Origin: Terriglobia bacterium
Lineage (GTDB): Bacteria; Acidobacteriota; Terriglobia; JAIQFV01
Reading direction: 5' to 3'
DNA length: 55,464 bases
Assembly: GCA_028716525.1 (NCBI GenBank)
Contig: JAQUPQ010000028.1
Span: 1 to 55,464, forward strand
The notes under the pieces are model-generated. The model had not been told where the DNA came from. It saw only the letters and a list, made by a program, of their open reading frames with translations, and did not search any database. Shown here in pieces: positions 25,111 through 34,010 of this stretch. Both the position numbers and the translations under genes were made by a program. Position 1 is the stretch's first letter. Each line of letters begins with the position of its first letter.

Positions 25111-25135
25111 CTTTTGAGGATTGCTATACTATCAT
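25107..25135 (+). promoter_or_regulatory. Candidate promoter of the nuoCDHI cluster
   Basis: TTGACT (25107-25112, overlapping the methyltransferase stop), a 17-bp spacer, then TATCAT (25130-25135), 74 bp ahead of nuoC. The same -35 hexamer and spacing as the VWFA promoter. Confidence 0.45.
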
Positions 25136-25208
25136 CGCGGTCTTTGTGTGAAGACACGCCGCAGTGCACCGCTAGGTTCAATCGTTTAACACCTCTGTGT
25201 GAGCCACC

Positions 25209-25826
25209 ATGCCCGACGAGATTAAGAAAGATCCACCTGCGACACCGCCCGGCGGAGCCGGCCCGGGACATCCTTCGGTCAGCGAGAAGAGACTCGCCAC
25301 CAAGGCCGCGGCCGCAGCTTCGACGCCGTGGACGTCTCCGCTGGTTGAGGAATTGCAGAAGCAATTTCCCGGCGTGGTGATTGAAGCGCACACCATGGTG
25401 AGCCAGAGCGTTGTGGTGGTGCAGTCGGCCGCGATTCTTCAAGTCGCCTCCTTCATGCGAACGAACGCCCTTACCCCTTTTGATTACTTGGTGGATGTGA
25501 CGGCGGTCGATTATCCCGACCGTGAAAAACGCTTTGATCTTGTGTACGTCCTGCATTCCTTTGAAAAAAATGAACGGGTGCGCTTGAAAATGTACGTCGG
25601 AGAGAACGAAGAAGTGGCCAGCGTAACCGGAATTTGGCCGACCGCCGACTGGTTGGAACGCGAAGTCTTCGACATGTTCGGCGTGCGATTTTCCGGGCAT
25701 CCCAATTTGACGCGCATTTTGCTTCCGGAAGGATGGAAAGGCCATCCCCTGCGGAAGGATTATCACATCCAGCAGATGGACGACGACTGGGTGCGCGCCA
25801 ATTTGAACATCGAGACCGGACAATAG
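25209..25826 (+). CDS. nuoC: NADH-quinone oxidoreductase subunit C
   Basis: A 205-residue peripheral-arm subunit. Residues 1-40 are a Pro/Ala-rich extension absent from many homologues. The core 30-kDa domain then runs to the end: FDYLVDVTAVDYP, a long beta/alpha segment, ASVTGIWPTADWLEREVFDMFGVRFSGHP and LLPEGWKGHPLRKDY, the family signature. It is separate from nuoD rather than fused. First nuo gene in the cluster; nuoA and nuoB are not adjacent upstream. Confidence 0.95.
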   Translation: MPDEIKKDPPATPPGGAGPGHPSVSEKRLATKAAAAASTPWTSPLVEELQKQFPGVVIEAHTMVSQSVVVVQSAAILQVASFMRTNALTPFDYLVDVTAVDYPDREKRFDLVYVLHSFEKNERVRLKMYVGENEEVASVTGIWPTADWLEREVFDMFGVRFSGHPNLTRILLPEGWKGHPLRKDYHIQQMDDDWVRANLNIETGQ

Positions 25827-25917
25827 CGAAACAGCCAAGATCTCTTCCCGCTGCACGTTTCGGCTACACAGGCGCTCCGCCGGTTTTTGAGATTCTTGTG
25901 GGTTTTTGAGATTGCTC

Positions 25918-27066
25918 ATGCCAGACCTTGAAGAAAAAATTGTCGCCGCACCGCATACCCACGACACCTTCCTGGATTCCAGCGAACTGATCATCAACAT
26001 GGGTCCGCAGCATCCCGCCACACACGGGGTGTATCGCGTCCGCCTGCATTTGGATGGGGAAAAGGTGCTGGATGCGGAATCCTTCATCGGCTACCTGCAT
26101 CGCGGCGTGGAAAAACTGGGCGAACACGGCGACTACCGGCACTACGGACCCATCCTCGACCGCATGGACTATGTGGCCTCGGTTTCGAACAATCTGGGAT
26201 ACGTGGAAGCGGTCGAAAAATTATTGAACGTGACCGTGCCCCCGCGGGCGCAGTACCTGCGCGTGATCCTCACCGAGCTGCAGCGCATCGCCAGCCACCT
26301 GTTGTGGCTGGGCACTCATGCGCTCGACATCGGGGCCATGACGATTTTTATGTACTGCTTCCGGGAGCGCGAACACGTCCTCAACATTTTTGAGAAATAT
26401 TTCGGCGCCCGCCTGACCACCAACGCATTCCGTATCGGAGGCTTGCAGTTCGATACCTACGAAGGCTTTGAAGCCGAGGTGCTGGCGTTTTGCGAGGATT
26501 TGCCCGGCCGCATTGCCGACTATGAACAGATTCTCACGGAAAATCGCATTTGGATCGGACGAACGCGCGGTGTGGGCGTCTTGACCGCCGAAGACGCCAT
26601 TGCCTTCGGTGTGACGGGACCGGTCCTCCGCGCCTCCGGAGTGAAGTTTGACATCCGAAAGGCCTTCCCCTACGAATGCTATGCCGATTTGGATTTCGAT
26701 GTTCCCATCGGCGAGCAGGGCGACACCTACGATCGTTACCTTGTGCGCATGGAAGAAATGCGTCAATCACGGCGCATCGTGATGCAGGCGGTTGAAAAAC
26801 TCCCCGACGGACCCATCATGGGCAAAGTCACGCGGGTCATCCGCCCGCTGGCCGGCGAGGTGTATCACGCCATCGAAGCGCCCAAGGGCGAGCTGGGCTT
26901 CTTCATCGTCAGCGATGGGACCACCACTCCTTACCGCACCCGCATCCGCCCGCCTTCCTTTGTGAATTTGCAGGCGCTGCCGAAAATGGTCAAGGGTCAA
27001 CTGGTGGCCGACGTCATTGCCATTATCGGCACGCTCGACATCGTGCTGGGCGAGATTGACCGCTGA
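25918..27066 (+). CDS. nuoD: NADH-quinone oxidoreductase subunit D
   Basis: About 382 residues, the 49-kDa subunit next to cluster N2 that lines the quinone site. Signatures: [57 protein letters not shown] and a C-terminal [19 protein letters not shown]. The conserved [10 protein letters not shown] arginine lies in the region modified by NDUFAF7 in mitochondria, and a homologue of that enzyme is encoded just upstream. Start at ATG 25918. Confidence 0.96.
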   Translation: MPDLEEKIVAAPHTHDTFLDSSELIINMGPQHPATHGVYRVRLHLDGEKVLDAESFIGYLHRGVEKLGEHGDYRHYGPILDRMDYVASVSNNLGYVEAVEKLLNVTVPPRAQYLRVILTELQRIASHLLWLGTHALDIGAMTIFMYCFREREHVLNIFEKYFGARLTTNAFRIGGLQFDTYEGFEAEVLAFCEDLPGRIADYEQILTENRIWIGRTRGVGVLTAEDAIAFGVTGPVLRASGVKFDIRKAFPYECYADLDFDVPIGEQGDTYDRYLVRMEEMRQSRRIVMQAVEKLPDGPIMGKVTRVIRPLAGEVYHAIEAPKGELGFFIVSDGTTTPYRTRIRPPSFVNLQALPKMVKGQLVADVIAIIGTLDIVLGEIDR

Positions 27067-27134
27067 GGGGTGGTGTCAGAGTTTTTCAGGATTGGCTTTC
27101 TTAACCGGTTTGTAATTTTCGACACGAAACGCTC

Positions 27135-28160
27135 ATGGTTGAATATTTTGTAATTCCTGCCGTTCAAATCGTGGTGGTTTTCCTGGCGGTTTCGGTGATG
27201 GTCGCCTACATGACCTACCTCGAGCGCAAGGTGGTGGCCTTCATGCAGGCCCGCCTGGGTCCGATGCGGGTGGGTTACTGGGGCTTGCTGCAGCCCATCG
27301 CGGACGCCGTCAAACTGATGATCAAGGAAGACATCATTCCCGCGGGCGCCGACAAGTTGATTTTCACGTTGGGGCCGGTGATTACGTTGATTCCGGCCTT
27401 CGCCGTCTTTTCCGTGATTCCGTTCAGCGGCAGTCAGTTCAGCGTCTTCGGCTACAAGGTTCACCTCTACATCACCGATGTGAACGTGGGCATTCTGTTT
27501 ATTTTGGCGCTGTCGTCGATTGGCGTGCTGGGAATCATTCTGGGAGGCTGGTCGTCGAATTCCAAGTACCCGTTGCTCGGCTCGCTGCGTTCGGCTGCAC
27601 AGATGGTGAGTTATGAAGTGGCCATGGGATTTTCTGTCGTCAGCGTGTTGCTGTATACCCACACGCTTTCGATGGTCCAGATTGTGGAAGCCCAAAAGAA
27701 CATGGGCTGGTGGTTTGCCGTCATTCAACCTATCGGATTCATAATCTATCTGATTTGCGGCGTCGCGGAAACCAATCGCGCCCCCTTCGACCTGCCGGAA
27801 GCTGAATCGGAACTGGTGGCCGGTTTTCACACGGAGTACAGCGGCTTCCGCTTCGCCCTTTATTTCCTGGCGGAATACGCCAACATGATTTTAATCTCGT
27901 CGATCGCCGTCACCCTGTTCTGGGGCGGCTGGCTGGCGCCGTTCCCCAACGTGAAGGCCTTGGCCTTCCTGCAAGTCATTCCGGGATTGATTTGGTTTCT
28001 CCTGAAGGTTTATTTCTTTCTGTACCTTTATATTTGGCTGCGCGCCACGCTGCCGCGCTTCCGCTATGACCAGTTGATGCGGGTGGGCTGGAAGTTTTTG
28101 ATCCCCGTGGCCATGGCCAATGTGATTTTGACCGCGGTTCTTCGGTTATACTTGAAGTAG
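27135..28160 (+). CDS. nuoH: NADH-quinone oxidoreductase subunit H
   Basis: A 341-residue membrane subunit with eight or nine helices that contacts the quinone site. Conserved segments: YLERKVVAFMQARLGPMRVG, VKLMIKEDIIPAGAD, YEVAMGFSVVSV, AETNRAPFDLPEAESELVAGFHTEYSG and a terminal LRATLPRFRYDQLMRVGWK. All acidic loop residues expected near the quinone channel appear present. It follows nuoD by 68 bp. Confidence 0.97.
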   Translation: MVEYFVIPAVQIVVVFLAVSVMVAYMTYLERKVVAFMQARLGPMRVGYWGLLQPIADAVKLMIKEDIIPAGADKLIFTLGPVITLIPAFAVFSVIPFSGSQFSVFGYKVHLYITDVNVGILFILALSSIGVLGIILGGWSSNSKYPLLGSLRSAAQMVSYEVAMGFSVVSVLLYTHTLSMVQIVEAQKNMGWWFAVIQPIGFIIYLICGVAETNRAPFDLPEAESELVAGFHTEYSGFRFALYFLAEYANMILISSIAVTLFWGGWLAPFPNVKALAFLQVIPGLIWFLLKVYFFLYLYIWLRATLPRFRYDQLMRVGWKFLIPVAMANVILTAVLRLYLK

Positions 28161-28230
28161 CAGGATCGAGGGTGAGGAAATAAGAACAGGTTTCCCGCTT
28201 TCGAAGAAGTAGAGCTTTGAAGGAATTCTT

Positions 28231-28713
28231 ATGTATCGCTTGACTACATTTCGTCCGAAAAGTTTTTTTGCGGAGTTCTTTAAGTCGTTGTTTTTCGTGG
28301 ATCTGATCAAGGGCCTGATCGTTACTTTCTATTATCAGAAACCCAGCGAAAACATCACGGAGCAATACCCCAAGGAGCGTCCGCGTGTGGCGGAGCGTTT
28401 TCGCGGGGCCCCGCGCTTGAACAAAGACCCGGAAACAGGGGAGACGTTGTGCATTGCTTGCAAGCTGTGCCAGCTGGCTTGCCCCATCGACTGCATTGAA
28501 GTGGGTTCCGAAAAGGTCGAGAAGAAAAACGTTTTGACGACCTTTACTTACGATATCGGTCACTGCATGTATTGCGGCCTGTGTGAAGACGCCTGCCCGA
28601 CGCCGGCCTTGGAACTGACTCAGGATTTTGAATTGGCTTCCTACAACCGCGATTTCATCTGGGATCGCACGCGTTTGGAAAACGGTCCCGAAATCGTGAA
28701 ATATAAGAAGTAG
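28231..28713 (+). CDS. nuoI: NADH-quinone oxidoreductase subunit I
   Basis: A 160-residue iron-sulfur subunit with two 4Fe-4S motifs: CIACKLCQLACP and CMYCGLCEDACP, each followed by the expected distal Cys/Pro. These carry clusters N6a and N6b on the path to N2. The N-terminal segment forms an amphipathic membrane-associated region. It is followed not directly by nuoJ but by a 534-bp repeat-rich spacer. Confidence 0.96.
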   Translation: MYRLTTFRPKSFFAEFFKSLFFVDLIKGLIVTFYYQKPSENITEQYPKERPRVAERFRGAPRLNKDPETGETLCIACKLCQLACPIDCIEVGSEKVEKKNVLTTFTYDIGHCMYCGLCEDACPTPALELTQDFELASYNRDFIWDRTRLENGPEIVKYKK

Positions 28714-29247
28714 CGGCGACCGGTGGCCCACACTGCAAGGGCTGCACGGATGAGATTTTTCGGGGCAGTCTCTCATGGACCGTGGGGCACTCAGGAGCCT
28801 GAAAATGATTCGGCATTTGGACGACCGTTCACCGCGGAGACGCTGAGGTCGCCGAGGTTGCGCAGAGAATCTTCCGGCAATTTTCGGGGCAGTTCTTCAT
28901 GCGCCGGAGTCGCACCCAAGGGGATGAAAATGATTTACTTCGCGGGCCTTTCGGCACGGCAGGCAAGAGCCCCCGGCCTAAATCCGCCACGGCGGAGGCC
29001 GGGGCTACCAGAGCCATTTTCGGGGCAGTCGCTCAATACCGTGATGGGTCGGAGTACTGAAGCAGAAGGAATCCTGACCCTGCTCCGTAACAAGCCCGGT
29101 AGGGCGAGAGATCTTTAGCCCGGCACGTAAGTGCCGGGAGACGGATCGCGAGGTGGAAGGAGTCCCGCACCGCGGGACGGCAGAACTTTTTGTGGGCGTT
29201 GACGATTCCTCTGGGGGCTCCGTCGGAACGTCGGCGACATTAAATTA
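28714..29247. repeat. 534-bp repeat-filled spacer inside the nuo cluster
   Basis: No convincing gene. Three direct copies of TTTTCGGGGCAGT-N3-TCA lie at 28757-28776, 28881-28900 and 29017-29036. Also present: an ACCGCGGAGACGCTGAG repeat (28830-28869), a strong hairpin CCCCGGCC/GGCCGGGG with inner stem CCGCC/GGCGG (28971-29004), and the inverted 93-bp repeat (29093-29185). Such a spacer probably weakens or ends read-through, so nuoJKLMN may need its own promoter. Confidence 0.7.
29093..29185 (-). repeat. 93-bp dispersed repeat, copy 2 (inverted)
   Basis: Reverse complement matches 7662-7754 along its full length. Core hairpin GCCCGGCACGTAAGTGCCGGG, with AGATCTTT and CCCGCACCGCGGGAC flanks. 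Confidence 0.7.
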
Positions 29248-29781
29248 ATGATGACCTTCGATCAAATTTTATTCTATGCCCTGGCGGTGATTGCGGTGCT
29301 CTCGGCCATTATGGTCATCACCCGCCGCAACCCCGTGCACAGCGCCTTGTTTCTTATTACCACCTTGTTTTGCGTGGCGGGGATTTACTTGCAACTGCAT
29401 GCGGAATTTCTGGCGGCGGTGCAGGTGATTGTTTACGTCGGCGGCATCATGGTGCTGTTCTTGTTTGTCATCATGTTGGTGAACCTGGAAACGCTCTCCC
29501 AGGAGCGGCGCTTCAATCGCCAATGGCACATCGCCATTTTGGTAAGCGTGGTGTTGCTCGTCGAGTTCGGAACCATCATTTGGCGCGGCAAGGCGGCGCT
29601 TCAGCTTCCGGCCAACCAGCCCCTGATGGATACGCTCACCACGAACAACTCGGAGCAACTGGGCGTGGTGTTGTACCAGCAATACATGCTGCCCTTCGAG
29701 ATTGCTTCGTTTCTGCTGCTGGTGGCGATTATCGGCGCCGTCATTCTGGCGAAGCGGCGTTTGTCTTCGGACGGCAAATAG
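29248..29781 (+). CDS. nuoJ: NADH-quinone oxidoreductase subunit J
   Basis: A 177-residue membrane subunit with five helices. Conserved N-terminal TRRNPVHSALFLITTLFCVAGIYLQLHAEFLAAVQVIVYVGGIMVLFLFVIMLV is the family core, including the pi-bulge helix region with the QVIVYVGGIMVLF signature. It begins the second half of the nuo cluster, after the repeat spacer. nuoK follows by 51 bp. Confidence 0.95.
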   Translation: MMTFDQILFYALAVIAVLSAIMVITRRNPVHSALFLITTLFCVAGIYLQLHAEFLAAVQVIVYVGGIMVLFLFVIMLVNLETLSQERRFNRQWHIAILVSVVLLVEFGTIIWRGKAALQLPANQPLMDTLTTNNSEQLGVVLYQQYMLPFEIASFLLLVAIIGAVILAKRRLSSDGK

Positions 29782-29832
29782 ATTTTCGGCGTAATTTCGG
29801 CGCGCCTTTGTAGCGGAAGGAAGAAATAATTC

Positions 29833-30135
29833 ATGGTCGGCACAGGCGATTATCTGATCTTGGCGGCGGCGCTGTTCACGATCGGTGTCATCGGGGTTCT
29901 GACCCGCCGGAACATCATCATTATTTTTATGTCCATCGAGTTGATCCTGAATGCCGTCAACATCAACTTGGTGGCTTTTTCGATGTACTGGCAGCATTTC
30001 ACGGGACAGATTTACGCCCTCTTCGTGATCACGGTGGCGGCGGCGGAGGCGGCGGTGGGGTTGGGGATTATCATCGCCTTGTTCCGGAATAAGGAAACCA
30101 TCAACGCCGACGAAATCGATTTGCTGAAGTGGTAG
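29833..30135 (+). CDS. nuoK: NADH-quinone oxidoreductase subunit K
   Basis: A 100-residue, three-helix antiporter-like subunit. It has the two conserved membrane glutamates: [20 protein letters not shown] and [20 protein letters not shown]. Length and motifs are exactly those of the family. The start has GGAAGGAAG upstream. Confidence 0.96.
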   Translation: MVGTGDYLILAAALFTIGVIGVLTRRNIIIIFMSIELILNAVNINLVAFSMYWQHFTGQIYALFVITVAAAEAAVGLGIIIALFRNKETINADEIDLLKW

Positions 30136-30181
30136 TCCGGCGCCCCGCCCGGAGCGGGATCGAAATTCTTCTTAATTTTTT

Positions 30182-32254
30182 ATGAACTTTCTCAAGTATC
30201 TCTGGCTGATTCCTCTGTTTCCGCTCATCGGATCCGTCGTGAACGGGGTCTTCGGGCGGCGTTTTTCGAAAGCCCTGGTGAATGTGTTCGCCCTGGCCAC
30301 AACCGGGGCATCCTTTTTGTGGGCCGTCGGAGCGGTGTGGCAGCTCGCGCGCCTGCTTCCCGAAGAGCGCATTTTCAATCAAAATCTTTTTGAATGGATT
30401 CCAGGGGGCGCCGCTTTGACCGCCCAGGGATTTTCTCACTTCAGCATCCCCTGGGGTTATCGGCTCGATCCTCTGTCCGGCGTGATGATTCTGGTTGTGA
30501 CCGGCGTGGGTTTCCTCATTCACATCTATTCCACCGGTTACATGGCCCATGAACACGGCCCCAACTTCGGCGGCTATTATCGCTTCTTCTCCTACCTCAA
30601 CCTCTTCATGTTTTCCATGCTGACGCTGGTGCTGGCGAACAATTTTGCCTTGATGTTTGTCGGCTGGGAAGGCGTGGGCTTGTGTTCTTATCTGCTGATC
30701 GGATTTTATTTCTTCAAGAAAAGCGCCGCCGATGCCGGCAAAAAAGCGTTCATCGTCAACCGCATCGGCGATGCCGGTTTTATGTTGGGAATGTTTTTGA
30801 TCTTCCAGGCGTTCGGGTCGTTGGATTTTTCCACGGTTTTTTCGAAAGCGGCTGCAGCCCCGGTGGAGGCGTTGGGCCACGTGGGCGTGATGACGGCCAT
30901 CGGACTGCTCCTGTTTCTCGGCGCAACGGGGAAATCGGCGCAACTTCCCCTCTTCACGTGGTTGCCTGATGCCATGGAAGGTCCCACCCCGGTGAGCGCG
31001 TTGATTCACGCCGCCACCATGGTCACCGCGGGTGTCTACATGGTGGCCCGGAGCAGCGCCATTTACACGCATGCTCCCACGGCCATGCTGGTCGTCGCCA
31101 TTGTGGGCGCCCTGACGGCGATTTTTGCGGCTTCGATCGGGTTGGTGCAAAACGATATCAAACGCGTCCTGGCGTATTCCACGGTCAGCCAACTCGGCTA
31201 CATGTTCCTGGCCTGCGGTGTCGGCGCATATTTCGCCGGGATTTTCCATTTGATGACCCACGCATTTTTCAAGGCCCTGCTCTTCTTGGGTTCCGGCTCG
31301 GTGATTCACGCCCTCAGTGGTCAGCAGGACATGCGGTCCATGGGCGGACTGAAGAGCAAGATTCCGAAAACTTATTGGACCATGTTTGTGGCCACGGTGA
31401 CCATCGCGGGTATTCCGCCTTTCGCCGGGTTTTTCAGCAAGGATGAGATTTTGTGGCAGGCTTATTCCAGCGATCACGGACGCTGGTGGCTGTGGTTGAT
31501 CGGCATTGTGGCCGCCTTGATGACGGCTTTCTACATGTTTCGTCTGATTTACCTGACCTTTTTCAACGAATCGCACGTCGATGAAGAAACCGAGCACCAC
31601 ATCCACGAATCGCCTTCCAGCATGATCGTGCCGCTGCAGATTCTGGCGGTACTGTCGGTCGTTGGAGGGTTTGTGCAGATTCCCAAGTTCTTGGGAGGCT
31701 ATGACGGTTTTGAGCGCTGGCTGGAACCGGTCTTCAAGCCCGGGGCCGTAGAAGCCGGTTCAGCGGCGGTGGAGCACGCTGCGATTCATGGGGTGGGAAC
31801 GGAAGCAGCTTTCGCCGTGCTGTCCGTGATGGTGGCGCTGCTGGGAATTTTTGTGGCTTATCGGTTTTATTTCAAACCTTCATCCGGTCCGGACCGCATG
31901 GTCAGCTTTGCGCCGGGCGTGTACAACACGCTGCTCCATAAATACTATGTCGACGAAATTTACGACGCCCTGATCGTCAATCGAGGCAAAGACCTCGGCA
32001 ATGCCCTGTGGGCGTTCGATCGCACCACCATCGATGGGGGCGTCAATGGCAGCGGTTGGCTGACGCGTTTCATGGCCGATGTTTCCTGCTGGTGGGACAA
32101 GTGGGTGGTCGACGGATTGGTCAACGTCGTCGGCATCACCGTCAAGATATTCAGCTATCCGTTGCGCATTATTCAAACCGGCTTTGTTCAGTCCTACGCC
32201 TTCTTCATGGTGTTGGGTTTGATTCTACTGATTTGGGTTTATGCCTTGAAGTAA
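30182..32254 (+). CDS. nuoL: NADH-quinone oxidoreductase subunit L
   Basis: A 690-residue proton-pumping subunit with ~16 helices. It has the antiporter-like core LMFVGWEGVGLCSYLLIGFYF (conserved Glu), LFTWLPDAMEGPTPVSALIHAATMVTAGVYM (Lys/His network nearby), IGLVQNDIKRVLAYSTVSQLGYM and AFFKALLFLGSGSVIHAL. The C-terminal amphipathic lateral helix and final TM are present. It lies 46 bp after nuoK. Confidence 0.97.
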   Translation: MNFLKYLWLIPLFPLIGSVVNGVFGRRFSKALVNVFALATTGASFLWAVGAVWQLARLLPEERIFNQNLFEWIPGGAALTAQGFSHFSIPWGYRLDPLSGVMILVVTGVGFLIHIYSTGYMAHEHGPNFGGYYRFFSYLNLFMFSMLTLVLANNFALMFVGWEGVGLCSYLLIGFYFFKKSAADAGKKAFIVNRIGDAGFMLGMFLIFQAFGSLDFSTVFSKAAAAPVEALGHVGVMTAIGLLLFLGATGKSAQLPLFTWLPDAMEGPTPVSALIHAATMVTAGVYMVARSSAIYTHAPTAMLVVAIVGALTAIFAASIGLVQNDIKRVLAYSTVSQLGYMFLACGVGAYFAGIFHLMTHAFFKALLFLGSGSVIHALSGQQDMRSMGGLKSKIPKTYWTMFVATVTIAGIPPFAGFFSKDEILWQAYSSDHGRWWLWLIGIVAALMTAFYMFRLIYLTFFNESHVDEETEHHIHESPSSMIVPLQILAVLSVVGGFVQIPKFLGGYDGFERWLEPVFKPGAVEAGSAAVEHAAIHGVGTEAAFAVLSVMVALLGIFVAYRFYFKPSSGPDRMVSFAPGVYNTLLHKYYVDEIYDALIVNRGKDLGNALWAFDRTTIDGGVNGSGWLTRFMADVSCWWDKWVVDGLVNVVGITVKIFSYPLRIIQTGFVQSYAFFMVLGLILLIWVYALK

Positions 32255-32324
32255 CGCGGTGCGCGAGTTGCTCTGGGGCGCGGTTGCTTTCACGTCTTGC
32301 GATTCATTGAGGAGTCATCTGATC

Positions 32325-33977
32325 ATGGATTTCTTTCGCCAGCACATATTGTCCATCATCACCTACACGCCGCTGGTGGGCGCTTTTCTCCTGTTGTTCA
32401 TCGACAAAGAGAAGAAGGACGCCATCCGCTGGGTCGCCAACATCGTCGGCTTTGTAGGATTGATTGTGTCCCTGCCGCTGTGGTTCTGGTACAACCGCGC
32501 GGACGGCGGCTTCCAGTTTCTGGAACAACATGAATGGATCCAAGCCATCGGCGCGACCTACCACTTCGGCGCCGACGGCATTTCGGTGCTCCTCATTCTG
32601 CTGACCACGGTGCTGGGCGCCATTGCCATCCTGTCGTCGTGGACCGCCATTCAGAACCGCGTCAAAGAGTATTACATCTTTCTGCTGCTGCTTCAGGTCG
32701 GGATGTTGGGCGTGTTCTGTGCGTTGGATTTCTTCTTGTTCTACGTGTTCTGGGAAGTCATGTTGGTGCCGATGTATTTCTTGATTGGAGTGTGGGGCAG
32801 CGATCGGCGGCTCTATTCGGCCATCAAGTTCTTCCTTTACACCTTGGTCGGTTCGGTGGTCATGCTGTTGGGCATCCTGGTGCTCTATTTCCATATGCCC
32901 GAGGGCCAGCGAACGTTTGATTATGTGGCCATGATGAATTTTCTGCACGCTTCGCCGCTCGCCAGCAACGTGGCCCGCTTCGTGTGGCTGGCCTTCTTCC
33001 TGGGATTTGCCATCAAGGTGCCCATGTTTCCGTTCCACACCTGGTTGCCCGACGCGCACACCGACGCCCCGACGGCGGGTTCAGTCATCCTGGCCGGCGT
33101 TCTCTTGAAGATGGGAACATACGGTTTCATTCGTTTCTCCCTGCCGCTCTTGCCGCATGAGTCGGCGTATTTCAAAGGAATGATCGCCGTACTGGCGATT
33201 GTGGGCATCATTTACGGTGCTCTGGTCGCCATGATGCAAAAAGATTGGAAGCGGCTGGTCGCCTACTCCTCCGTCAGCCACCTGGGATTCGTGATGCTGG
33301 GCATGTTCTGCTTCAATCCCAACGGAGTGAATGGCAGCGTTCTGCAAATGATCAACCACGGAATATCCACGGGCGGACTCTTCTTGATCGTGGGTCTGGT
33401 TTATGAACGCCGCCACACGCGTTTGATCAGCGAGTACAGCGGTTTGTCGCACGTCATGCCGGTCTACGCGACGTACTTCATGATCATCATGCTGTCGTCC
33501 TTGGGCCTGCCGCTGCTGAACGGGTTCATCGGCGAATTCACGATTTTGCAGGGCGCATTTCAAGTGAGCCACGTCTGGGCCGCCTTTGCCGTGTTGGGAA
33601 TTATTTTGGGAGCGGCCTATTTGTTATGGCTCTACCAGCGCACCATGTTCGGTGAGATCACGAACGAGAAGAATCGAACGCTGAAGGATCTGAATTTTCG
33701 AGAAGTGGCCACGTTGTTGCCTTTGGTCATTCTGGCTTTTTGGATTGGGATTTATCCGCGGCCGTTTTTCCGCATTCTGGAGAAGCCGGTCAACCGCGTG
33801 GTGGCGACCGTCCAGCCCGACAAATTTGCACTTGATGCCGACGGAAACCTGGTGCCGGCGAATGTGAATCCCGCTCCAGCGGCGCCCGCGGCGGCGATGA
33901 CGAATTCTGCCGCGCCGACTCCCGTTCCGTTGGCGGTGAGCGCGACCACGTCCGTACCGGTGCCGGGGAACAAGTAG
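32325..33977 (+). CDS. nuoM: NADH-quinone oxidoreductase subunit M
   Basis: About 550 residues, an antiporter-like subunit with 14 helices. Conserved: FYVFWEVMLVPMYFLIG (Glu), FLGFAIKVPMFPFHTWLPDAHTDAPTAGSVILAGVLLKMGTYGF, MMQKDWKRLVAYSSVSHLGFVMLG. Start at ATG 32325 after GAGGAGT; the frame is open further upstream. Residues beyond ~490 form a ~60-residue Pro/Ala/Thr-rich tail with no hydrophobic helix, longer than usual and probably disordered. Confidence 0.96.
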   Translation: MDFFRQHILSIITYTPLVGAFLLLFIDKEKKDAIRWVANIVGFVGLIVSLPLWFWYNRADGGFQFLEQHEWIQAIGATYHFGADGISVLLILLTTVLGAIAILSSWTAIQNRVKEYYIFLLLLQVGMLGVFCALDFFLFYVFWEVMLVPMYFLIGVWGSDRRLYSAIKFFLYTLVGSVVMLLGILVLYFHMPEGQRTFDYVAMMNFLHASPLASNVARFVWLAFFLGFAIKVPMFPFHTWLPDAHTDAPTAGSVILAGVLLKMGTYGFIRFSLPLLPHESAYFKGMIAVLAIVGIIYGALVAMMQKDWKRLVAYSSVSHLGFVMLGMFCFNPNGVNGSVLQMINHGISTGGLFLIVGLVYERRHTRLISEYSGLSHVMPVYATYFMIIMLSSLGLPLLNGFIGEFTILQGAFQVSHVWAAFAVLGIILGAAYLLWLYQRTMFGEITNEKNRTLKDLNFREVATLLPLVILAFWIGIYPRPFFRILEKPVNRVVATVQPDKFALDADGNLVPANVNPAPAAPAAAMTNSAAPTPVPLAVSATTSVPVPGNK

Positions 33978-34010
33978 TTTGCGGTTGGGTTTCGACTTGG
34001 GCTTCTAAAC

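Noticed and set aside
28723-29118. 131-codon frame between nuoI and nuoJ
   Set aside because: It overlaps three repeat families and has no protein-like pattern.
30101-31606. 501-codon minus-strand frame opposite nuoL
   Set aside because: His/Gln/Arg-rich antisense shadow of a strongly conserved gene.
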